A stretch of 23,954 bases of DNA from JBAQMG01 sp049302575 (lineage in GTDB: Bacteria; Bacillota; Desulfitobacteriia; Desulfitobacteriales; Desulfitobacteriaceae): contig JBAQMG010000008.1 in NCBI GenBank assembly GCA_049302575.1, forward strand, positions 1-23,954, given 5' to 3'. This document shows, piece by piece, positions 7,442 through 13,568 of the stretch. The notes beneath the pieces were generated by a model, which did not search any database, was not told the origin of the DNA, and saw only the letters and a program-made list of their open reading frames with translations. Position numbers and translations under genes: made by a program. The first letter of the stretch is position 1. Each line of letters begins with the position of its first letter.

Positions 7442-7750
7442 TTAATATGACAACAGCCATTCATAATTGCGCTTGCCGTAAAGAATGCGGCGTATCTGCA
7501 CCGTATCGGCCTTTACAACAAAAAACACCAAATAGTTTTCTACAATTAAGTACCGGTATCCTTTAGCCTTCAGGGCGACATCCCGGACAAAGGAACACCG
7601 CTCCGGCATTTCGGCAAGGCCACCGATTTCTTCTACAATCTGGTCGTAGTATTTGATTGCGGCCTGTGGTGACAGCGTATTGAGGTAGTTGACAATATCC
7701 TTCAGGTCTATTTTGACATTGGAATATATCTTGACTTTAAACTTGCCCAT
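7442..7750 (-). CDS. RelE/ParE family toxin
   Basis: A 102-residue small basic protein of the RelE/ParE superfamily. Recognisable are the N-terminal KVKIYSNVKIDLKDIVNYL helix-turn, the central LAEMPERCSFV, and the C-terminal strands KGYRYLIVENYLVFFVV and VQIRRILYGKRNYEWLL. Members either cleave mRNA on the ribosome or poison gyrase; the sequence alone does not decide which. The ATG at 7750 lies inside the end of the Uma2-antitoxin gene, an overlap of 14 bases, which is the usual antitoxin-first order with translational coupling. Its stop codon (7442-7444) sits exactly at the junction with the broken amidohydrolase gene. Confidence 0.86.
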   Translation of the reverse strand: MGKFKVKIYSNVKIDLKDIVNYLNTLSPQAAIKYYDQIVEEIGGLAEMPERCSFVRDVALKAKGYRYLIVENYLVFFVVKADTVQIRRILYGKRNYEWLLSY

Positions 7751-8516
7751 GTACGTTGTTCCTCAACTGTTTTGCAACCTCAAAAAAGTCCTCGCCCTCC
7801 GCACCGTTTGCTATTTCTTCCTCAGCTTCGGCAAGCTTTGTATACAGGTTTATAAGTGCCTGTTGCCGCTCGTAGGTTGCAACACTCATTACAACCATAT
7901 CGCCGACACCGTTTTTTGTAATAGAAATCGGCTCTTCTGGTGGAAATACAGAGGTCAAATCAATGTTTAGATCTGGAAAGATACCCACGGAATAAGTATC
8001 TGGTACGGTATAGGTATCTGGCCGACCGTATTTAAGTTCTGCAGTAAGGTGGAAGATGCTGATAATTTGTTGTTCTGGATGAACAATCCAATACTCACGG
8101 ACACCCGCTCGTTCATAGAGGTGAAACTTGGTTTTAAGGTCTTTCCGCATCGTTGATGGTGAAACTACTTCAATCACCAGGTCAGGGGTTCCCTTACAGC
8201 CACGATCATCTAGTTTCTTTGGGTCGCAAACTACGACTAAATCCGGTTGAACAACTGTGGAGGTCTCTTCATCACTTTCATGAGCCTGTGGCAAACGGAC
8301 ATCAAAGGGTGCAGTATAGATTTTACAAGATTTACCTTTAAAATAATTGTGAAATAAGGCGTGAAGTTCGCCCAGAACACTCTGGTGTAGGCGGGATGGG
8401 GCAGGGGTCATATCAAAAACATTGCCATCAATTAATTCACAGCGTATCTCATCCTGCCAAGACAGATAATCATGATAGGTGAAATCTTGTCCTAAGCGCT
8501 TAATCGGTGCACCCAT
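7737..8516 (-). CDS. Uma2 nuclease-fold domain fused to Phd/YefM antitoxin C-terminus
   Basis: A 259-residue chimera. Residues about 10-190 form a complete Uma2 (DUF820) domain of the PD-(D/E)XK fold: PDLVVV with D92, DLVIEVVSPST with D112 and E116, K130, and the typical end YSVGIFPDLNIDLTSVF. At residues 191-196 it passes in frame into EPISITKNGVGDMVVMS, then YERQQALINLYTKLAEAEEE, which matches the part of Phd/YefM antitoxins after their first 25-30 residues, including the toxin-wrapping C-terminus. The N-terminal part of the antitoxin, which helps bind operator DNA, has been replaced by Uma2. The ATG has AAGGAGG nine bases upstream. The RelE toxin gene overlaps the 3' end by 14 bases. Likely role: toxin neutralisation by the tail, with an unknown nuclease or DNA-binding contribution from Uma2. 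Confidence 0.86.
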   Translation of the reverse strand: MGAPIKRLGQDFTYHDYLSWQDEIRCELIDGNVFDMTPAPSRLHQSVLGELHALFHNYFKGKSCKIYTAPFDVRLPQAHESDEETSTVVQPDLVVVCDPKKLDDRGCKGTPDLVIEVVSPSTMRKDLKTKFHLYERAGVREYWIVHPEQQIISIFHLTAELKYGRPDTYTVPDTYSVGIFPDLNIDLTSVFPPEEPISITKNGVGDMVVMSVATYERQQALINLYTKLAEAEEEIANGAEGEDFFEVAKQLRNNVHGQV

Positions 8517-8551
8517 TGCGGACTTCCTCCTTACAGATATTTCCTAGTTGT

Positions 8552-8595
8552 ATCGTAGCATACTATTAATCCGTGGGCAAGGTATACGTTTGCCC
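8552..8595 (-). promoter_or_regulatory. Candidate promoter and palindrome for the Uma2-antitoxin operon
   Basis: Read on the minus strand, TTGCCC (8580-8575) and TACGAT (8557-8552) are 17 bases apart, each matching four of six consensus positions. The -35 element is one arm of GGGCAA (8575-8580) / TTGCCC (8590-8595), which encloses the palindrome GTATAC. This could be an operator. It is modest evidence. Confidence 0.35.
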
Positions 8596-8613
8596 AGTTG
8601 TCAGCAAATCATA

Positions 8614-8690
8614 GGAACAGGTCCGCTGTTTCGAGTGCAAAACCAAAATAAGGCAAAACGGTGAACCTGTCCCTGCGTTTCCCTGCGTTT
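8614..8690. repeat. REP-like imperfect hairpin abutting the pheA stop
   Basis: Arms 8614-8631 (starting GGAACAGGTCC) and 8657-8673 (ending GAACCTGTCCC) pair at about 15 of 17 positions including two G-U pairs, with a 25-base loop. Two tandem copies of CCCTGCGTTT (8671-8690) follow, the last base being part of the pheA stop codon. The GGGACAGGT-type arm resembles repetitive extragenic palindromes mobilised by RayT transposases; that is recall and needs a genome search. No transposase lies beside it. Confidence 0.55.
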
Positions 8691-9529
8691 CAAGCTTTGG
8701 GGTAGGATCCAAGTAATTTAGTTAAAACATGATCTTCTTTCAAAACCCTTAAAGCATCCTGGATGGCAGAGGAAAAGACATAACCGTCAAGGTCGACGAA
8801 AAAGATATATTCACCAAGTTTTTGTTTGGAGGGTCGGGATTCAATTCGGGATAAATTAATTTGACGATCGGCAAATACCTTCAGGGCGTTGAATAAGGAG
8901 CCGGGAGTATCGGCAGTTTTTAGTAAAAGACTGGTTTTGTCCTTTCCAGACCTTTCGGCTAATTGTTGTCCGACCATAATAAAACGAGTGGTATTCTGTT
9001 TTTCATCCTGAATGGCTGCCAATTGACAATGAAGCTTATATACTTGGGCTGCGCGTCGGGGAGCGATGGCAGCCCATTTTTCATTGGATTGGGAGATCTT
9101 ACGGGCTGCTTCGGCGTTATTGGAACAGACAATTTGCTCAGCATGAGATAGTTGGGCGTTTAAGAATTCCCGGCATTGTCCTAAAGACTGTTCATGAGAG
9201 AAAATTCGTGATATTTCTGATAAGGGTATTTGTTTTTTTGTCAATAAGCATTGTTCAATGGGATGGATAAATTCCCGGATAATTAAAAGATTTTCTGTTC
9301 GCCCCAGGGTATCTGTTGTGGCAGCTACTTGTCCTTCTGTGGAATTTTCCACAGGTACGAAGGCCCAATCTACCTCACTACGTTCACAGGCGTATAAAAG
9401 TCGTGAAATGGTTGGATAGGCTACTATACTTACGGGATCTGGGGCGAAACCCTGATTTTGTAATCTAAAGTTGATTAAAGCTTCCTCGGTAAAGCTTCCT
9501 TCTGGACCAAAATAGCCTATGATCTTCAT
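8690..9529 (-). CDS. pheA: Prephenate dehydratase with ACT domain
   Basis: A 279-residue enzyme that turns prephenate into phenylpyruvate in phenylalanine biosynthesis. The catalytic domain (1-185) opens with GYFGPEGSFTEEA, has the conserved PVENSTEG (59-66), and ends with the essential NTTRF motif (179-183). The ACT domain (198-275) has TPGSLFNAL and ESRP (230-233), the site where phenylalanine binds and inhibits the enzyme. The ATG is preceded by GGGAGG. It is a monofunctional Firmicutes-type PheA without a chorismate mutase domain. The Nudix gene lies 98 bases upstream in the same direction. The only possible 3' structure is the REP-like hairpin. Confidence 0.97.
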   Translation of the reverse strand: MKIIGYFGPEGSFTEEALINFRLQNQGFAPDPVSIVAYPTISRLLYACERSEVDWAFVPVENSTEGQVAATTDTLGRTENLLIIREFIHPIEQCLLTKKQIPLSEISRIFSHEQSLGQCREFLNAQLSHAEQIVCSNNAEAARKISQSNEKWAAIAPRRAAQVYKLHCQLAAIQDEKQNTTRFIMVGQQLAERSGKDKTSLLLKTADTPGSLFNALKVFADRQINLSRIESRPSKQKLGEYIFFVDLDGYVFSSAIQDALRVLKEDHVLTKLLGSYPKA

Positions 9530-9627
9530 GGTGTTACCTCCCTTAGTTTAGGAAATATAAAATTTGCGACCATCCTTATCTGAACGAAAACAATGTGTTT
9601 GGTAAGAGGGATAGCCGTGGGTCGACT

Positions 9628-10200
9628 TTAGTCAATCTGATAAAGTGTCGATAATTCCCCGAAAAGTTTTATACCATCTGTTCGGATCAAACCTGTCCTG
9701 TCATTACGGCTAGCTTGGATGACACTCATAGATAGAGCTGCAACGTTCAGCTCATTGCATTGTTCTAAGGAGAAAAAACCGAGATCGCTGACTTCCGTTG
9801 GTTCTGCTTGGAGGATTCCCCCGAGGTTGCGCATTAAAAAAACGATGTAGGCGTCATGTTTATCCCCTGGCAAGTCACGTAGGGCTATAATTGTTTGAGG
9901 CTCAGATGTAAGCCCTGTTTCCTCTTGAATTTCACGGATAATAGCTTCGCCAATTTGTTCGCCTTGATCGACATATCCTCCTGGTATAGTCCAAACGTCT
10001 TTGCCAGGATTGTAGGCTCGTTGGACTAGTAAAACCTTATTTTCGCGCCAAAGAACGCCACCCACTCCTAGGGAGAACTCTCCCCAATGGACAAACGAGC
10101 AGTTAAGGCAGTTTTCATGAAGTTTGCCACCAATCTCAGTTTTATTGAGGGGGTTTCCACATTGCGGACAAAAGAGAAATTTTGCAGGGTGCATAGACAT
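9628..10200 (-). CDS. Nudix hydrolase with N-terminal zinc ribbon
   Basis: A 190-residue hydrolase of nucleoside diphosphates linked to another moiety. The N-terminal zinc ribbon has C11-PQ-C14 and C31-LN-C34. The Nudix box matches GX5EX7REUXEEXGU exactly, from G75 through E81 and REIQEETGL (R89 to L97), where the glutamates bind magnesium. The zinc ribbon plus one Nudix domain is common in NADH pyrophosphatase-like and ADP-ribose-type Nudix proteins, but the NudC substrate motif is not evident, so the substrate is open. AAAGGA lies eight bases before the ATG. It is divergent from the universal stress protein gene. Confidence 0.9.
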   Translation of the reverse strand: MSMHPAKFLFCPQCGNPLNKTEIGGKLHENCLNCSFVHWGEFSLGVGGVLWRENKVLLVQRAYNPGKDVWTIPGGYVDQGEQIGEAIIREIQEETGLTSEPQTIIALRDLPGDKHDAYIVFLMRNLGGILQAEPTEVSDLGFFSLEQCNELNVAALSMSVIQASRNDRTGLIRTDGIKLFGELSTLYQID

Positions 10201-10304
10201 AGGCGTAGTCCTTTCTTAATGAAGAAATTTAATTTGAAATAGACAAAAGAGTCATGTTAGTATACCATTAAATTAAAGTAGTCACTTAGTAAGGAGGCGT
10301 TTAA

Positions 10305-10733
10305 ATGTTTAAAAAGATTTTAGTTCCTACTGATGCTTCGGAGTTTTCACGGAGGGCTTTAACGACTGCCTTGACATTAGCCCGTTTATTCAAGGCGGAA
10401 GTAGAGCTTTTGCATGTAACCTATACTCCCCAAGCTTATTTGGGCTATATAGTATCCTATGGGCTTGCTATTTCTCAAGATGAACTTGATCATAACGGAG
10501 AACTTGCTTTGGAAGCGGCAGTAGCAGGAATCGATATGAGTGATGTGCAATTTAAAAAATGTGTAGAATCTGGGCACCCTGTAAGTGTAATCCTTGATGA
10601 GATTAAGCAAAAAAATATTGATTTAGTTGTGATGGGTAGCCATGGTTATGGACCTATTATGGGTTCAGTATTGGGGAGTGTCAGTCAGAAAGTTTTGCAG
10701 CGAGCAGAGTGCCCAGTTATGATTGTAAAGTAA
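10305..10733 (+). CDS. Universal stress protein, UspA family
   Basis: A 142-residue single-domain universal stress protein. It starts MFKKILVPTDASEFS with the conserved D10, and carries the ATP-binding motif GX2GX9G(S/T) in MGSHGYGPIMGSVLGSVSQK, so it is of the nucleotide-binding type. It ends with the usual CPVMIVK strand. These cytoplasmic dimers accumulate under starvation and oxidative stress; the specific role cannot be told from sequence. AAGGAGG at 10291-10297 gives a strong start. A terminator follows 20 bases after the stop, so it is monocistronic. Confidence 0.95.
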   Translation: MFKKILVPTDASEFSRRALTTALTLARLFKAEVELLHVTYTPQAYLGYIVSYGLAISQDELDHNGELALEAAVAGIDMSDVQFKKCVESGHPVSVILDEIKQKNIDLVVMGSHGYGPIMGSVLGSVSQKVLQRAECPVMIVK

Positions 10734-10752
10734 AAACAAGGTTAGTTAAACT

Positions 10753-10783
10753 AAAATCTCTGTATTTATGCAGAGATTTTTTC
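10753..10783 (+). terminator. Rho-independent terminator of the usp gene
   Basis: A 10-base stem AAAATCTCTG (10753-10762) / CAGAGATTTT (10771-10780) with an 8-base loop, followed by more T. Confidence 0.85.
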
Positions 10784-10833
10784 TATATAGGTGTCCTATC
10801 TTAGTGCAAATGGGTAGTAATGGAGGAAGCGCG

Positions 10834-11112
10834 ATGGAAAAGAAGCAGGATCAGGAAATCTGGCTTCGTCCGAATGAATTAGAACGTATGATCCAAGGTT
10901 CTTTGCACTGGACGGAGGTTGCAGCACGCTTGGAGCGTAAGCTGGAGAAGGTTTCGGAAGGGGAAAGTTTAGGAGTGGTACAAAAGCCAGTTGTTCATCA
11001 ATCCAGTCCCAAACCTTTAAAAAAACTTGAGGGTTTAGCAGTAGTTCTTTTATTAGCGGGAGTAGCGTTATCAACTATGGTAACATGGATTTATTTTGTT
11101 TTCTATCGTTAA
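10834..11112 (+). CDS. Small hypothetical protein with C-terminal membrane anchor
   Basis: I do not recognise this 92-residue protein. It has a charged, soluble N-terminal half (EIWLRPNELERMIQGSLHWTEVAARLERKLE, predicted helical) and one hydrophobic helix at the very C-terminus (AVVLLLAGVALSTMVTWIYFVF), so it is probably a tail-anchored membrane protein facing the cytoplasm. The frame is open to 10768, but GGAGGA at 10822-10827 supports the ATG at 10834; the longer version would begin inside the usp terminator. A terminator follows, so it forms its own unit just ahead of the ctsR operon. Confidence 0.65.
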   Translation: MEKKQDQEIWLRPNELERMIQGSLHWTEVAARLERKLEKVSEGESLGVVQKPVVHQSSPKPLKKLEGLAVVLLLAGVALSTMVTWIYFVFYR

Positions 11113-11127
11113 TTGTTGTTAATTTTT

Positions 11128-11177
11128 AAGATCTACCTATCAAGCATTTGTTTGGGGGGGGTAGATCTTTCTTTTTT
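11128..11177 (+). terminator. Terminator upstream of the ctsR operon
   Basis: Stem AAGATCTACC (11128-11137) / GGTAGATCTT (11160-11169) with a 22-base loop, followed by TCTTTTTT. The loop side carries a run of eight G (11154-11161). Confidence 0.75.
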
Positions 11178-11280
11178 GAAGAATTAATAATCCGTGTCGT
11201 GGAATTTTCAAGAACTTTTATAAAAAATAATTCTTAAAGATAGTATGCAAATTAACCAAAAAGGGGTATCATAAAGAAGG

Positions 11281-11316
11281 AAGGTCAGGAAAGGTCATAA
11301 GGTCAGGAAAGGTCAT
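11281..11316 (+). promoter_or_regulatory. Candidate CtsR operator, 18-base tandem repeat
   Basis: AAGGTCAGGAAAGGTCAT is present twice, head to tail (11281-11298, 11299-11316). It places GGTCA at 11283, 11293, 11301 and 11311. In Bacillus, CtsR binds a direct heptad repeat (R)GGTCAAA spaced by three bases, a 10-base period; two such pairs occur here, each with only GGTCA conserved. The place, 150 bases before ctsR, fits autoregulation. A TATCAT at 11267-11272 could be a -10. The tract also resembles the heptad repeat tracts near rmuC, so chance similarity is possible. Nothing else in 11178-11463 is convincing. Confidence 0.45.
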
Positions 11317-11463
11317 ATTCGAGGTTCGTGGTTTGAACACTTAATAACGAATATCGAGTATGCGCTAAGTTCCTGGATAAGTTCAGCTAAATTTCAGATG
11401 GAGTTAAAATTACACCTGAAGCAAGTTTCCTTTATAACAAAGAAAATCAGGGAGTGCATCAGT

Positions 11464-11931
11464 ATGGGGAACCTAGCAGATCGCATCGAAGAATACTTAA
11501 AGCATATTTTAGAACAAAACAAGGAAGGGTTTATCATTCTCCAACGTGGTGCCTTGGCCGATGAATTTTCCTGTGCTCCATCCCAAATCAATTATGTTTT
11601 ACACACTAGATTTACGGTGGAACGTGGATTTATGGTAGAGAGTCGCCGAGGTGGCGGTGGGTATCTACGAATTGTACGTCTAATTGTCAGTCCGCTTGGA
11701 GAGTTTCAGCAGGCCATGCGCCAACTTATTGGGGAGCAACTCTCCCAGGAACGAGCCTTTGGGTTAGTAGCTAGACTGATAGATGAGGAGATTCTTACGG
11801 TTCGGGAAGCGGCAATCATTAAAGCAGTCCTTGCTCAGACGAGTCTAGAGGCTGTACCCGAACAGGATAGTTTAAGGGCTCGTTTGATGAAACATATTTT
11901 AGCAACACTTTGCCGAGAGGATTTAGAATGA
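11464..11931 (+). CDS. ctsR: Transcriptional repressor CtsR
   Basis: A 155-residue dimeric repressor of class III heat-shock genes (clp genes). The helix-turn-helix covers LADEFSCAPSQINYVLHTRF and the wing contains the signature SRRGGGGYLRI, with R62 in the position phosphorylated by McsB in characterised homologues and the tetraglycine loop (63-66) that acts as heat sensor. The C-terminal four-helix dimerisation part follows. An in-frame ATG at 11398 would add 22 unrelated residues; I choose the ATG at 11464, which matches family starts and has AGGGAG nine bases upstream. It is first gene of the ctsR-mcsA-mcsB-clpC operon, 15 bases before mcsA. Confidence 0.96.
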   Translation: MGNLADRIEEYLKHILEQNKEGFIILQRGALADEFSCAPSQINYVLHTRFTVERGFMVESRRGGGGYLRIVRLIVSPLGEFQQAMRQLIGEQLSQERAFGLVARLIDEEILTVREAAIIKAVLAQTSLEAVPEQDSLRARLMKHILATLCREDLE

Positions 11932-11946
11932 GGGGGGTAGCGTTCA

Positions 11947-12459
11947 ATGATTTGTCAACATTGTCAACAACGTGAAGCCAAAGTGCGTTTAACAAAAACA
12001 GTCAATGGCCAGACTAAAGAGTTAAATTTATGTGAACAGTGTTCTCAAAAAACTCAAGAGGTTAACATTATTATTCATCCTGGGATCATCGTTCCGGATT
12101 TTTTGCAGGCTCTATTTGGTTTTAATACTCCACCCAACAAGGCGGGTTTGCCCCAAGAAGAGGCTTGTCCAAGGTGTGGGATAACTTTTACTCAGATTAC
12201 TAGGGCAGGTAAACTTGGTTGTAGTGCTTGCTACGATAAGTTTGAGCCCCAATTAGAGTCTTTGTTACGTCGGATTCATGGGGGGGGGCAACATGTGGGT
12301 AAGGTTCCCATGCGGCGAGGGGCAGCTATCAAGGATAAGTTAGAATTGCGCAGGTTAAGAGAAAAAATAGCGACTTTAATTCAACAAGAAAACTTTGAAG
12401 AGGCAGCGTTAATTCGGGATCAGATTAGGCAATTTGACCAGAATGTGGGGTGTGAGTAG
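11947..12459 (+). CDS. mcsA: McsA, activator of the McsB arginine kinase
   Basis: A 170-residue zinc-binding protein that activates McsB. Zinc-finger pairs are C3-QH-C6 with C29-EQ-C32, and C74-PR-C77 with C92-SA-C95. A UVR motif near the C-terminus (about 133-168, LRREKIATLIQQ type helix and EEAALIRDQIRQ) links it to ClpC and UvrB/C-type interactions. The codons for the glycine triplet after RIH form a run of nine G (12280-12288), a slip-prone spot. The stop is one base before the mcsB ATG, so translation is probably coupled. Confidence 0.95.
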   Translation: MICQHCQQREAKVRLTKTVNGQTKELNLCEQCSQKTQEVNIIIHPGIIVPDFLQALFGFNTPPNKAGLPQEEACPRCGITFTQITRAGKLGCSACYDKFEPQLESLLRRIHGGGQHVGKVPMRRGAAIKDKLELRRLREKIATLIQQENFEEAALIRDQIRQFDQNVGCE

Positions 12460-12460
12460 A

Positions 12461-13540
12461 ATGGAACGCAAGGATATCTTGCTTAAGCCTAGTCTTTGGA
12501 TGGATCAACAGGAAAATTCTCCGGTGGTGCTTAGTAGTAGAGTTCGCTTAGCACGCAATTTAGATAGTTTGCCTTTTCCGCATGTTTTACCGCTGGAAGA
12601 AGCTAAAAAGGCCGAAAAAATCATGGCTGAGGTTTTACAAAATCTGGAGGTGGAAACGGGGAAATTATCCTACTTGTCTTTGGATGAGCTTAGCACAATT
12701 GAGCAACAAGTTCTCATTGAAAAGCATTTAATAAGTCCTGCTCTAGTTACTGCAGTAGGTTCGCGAGGGGTAGCGTTAGCGCAAGATCATCGTTGTGCGG
12801 TGATGGTCAATGAAGAGGATCACCTCCGCTTGCAGGTGCTTATGCCGGGAGACAAAATTTCGGAGACTTATCGTTTGGCGAATGTTTTGGATGATGCCTT
12901 GGAGAAGAATCTTGATTTTGCGTATAGAGAGGCTCAGGGCTATCTTACGGCTTGTCCAACGAATGTGGGAACGGGGATGCGCGCCTCAGTGATGGTTCAT
13001 TTGCCAGCGTTAGCTCTTTCCAATCAAGTTCAACAGGTATTGGGGGTGTTAACCCATCTTGGTTTGGCAGTACGTGGGATTTTCGGTGAGGGCTCTCAGG
13101 CCTATGGACATATCTTCCAGGTTTCCAATCAGATAACCTTAGGGAAAAGCGAAGAGGATATCGTTGTTCATTTAAAAGCAGTCACTGGTCAAATTGTGGA
13201 ACACGAACTCCAGGCTAGGGAAGTTTTGCGTGAACAAGCTACTTTATCTTTAGAAGATAAAGTATGGAGGGCTCGTGGAACGTTACAAAATGCCCGCTTG
13301 CTCACTTCTGAAGATGCAATACAGCTATTGTCTATCATTAAAATGGGAATGGATATGGGTATTTTACCAAAAATTAAACAAACGTTTGCTGCGTTGCTGG
13401 TTGATTCTCACCCCGGCTCCTTGCAGTATAGGCTTAATCAAGAATTGAATCCTAGTCAGCGGGATGAACAGCGGGCTCGTTTATTTAGAGAAGCTATAGA
13501 TCAAAGGGTTGCTGAAGCTGTAGAAGACCTGAGAATTTAA
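12461..13540 (+). CDS. mcsB: Protein-arginine kinase McsB
   Basis: A 359-residue kinase of the phosphagen-kinase fold that phosphorylates arginines on proteins, marking them for ClpCP and inactivating CtsR. Visible motifs: VVLSSRVRLARNL at the N-terminus, the catalytic loop CPTNVGTGMRAS with C165, and the pArg-binding allosteric motif RDEQRA (334-339, family RDXXRA). Length agrees with Bacillus subtilis McsB (363). The frame is open from 12434 but the ATG at 12461 gives the normal N-terminus and lies immediately after the mcsA stop; GGGGTGTGAG upstream serves as the ribosome binding site. Confidence 0.97.
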   Translation: MERKDILLKPSLWMDQQENSPVVLSSRVRLARNLDSLPFPHVLPLEEAKKAEKIMAEVLQNLEVETGKLSYLSLDELSTIEQQVLIEKHLISPALVTAVGSRGVALAQDHRCAVMVNEEDHLRLQVLMPGDKISETYRLANVLDDALEKNLDFAYREAQGYLTACPTNVGTGMRASVMVHLPALALSNQVQQVLGVLTHLGLAVRGIFGEGSQAYGHIFQVSNQITLGKSEEDIVVHLKAVTGQIVEHELQAREVLREQATLSLEDKVWRARGTLQNARLLTSEDAIQLLSIIKMGMDMGILPKIKQTFAALLVDSHPGSLQYRLNQELNPSQRDEQRARLFREAIDQRVAEAVEDLRI

Positions 13541-13568
13541 AGATCTAGCTATAAAGGAGAGGTATATT

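Noticed and set aside
7444..7566. Plus-strand continuation of the amidohydrolase stub
   Set aside because: It is the antisense of the toxin gene; composition and sequence show no hydrolase features.
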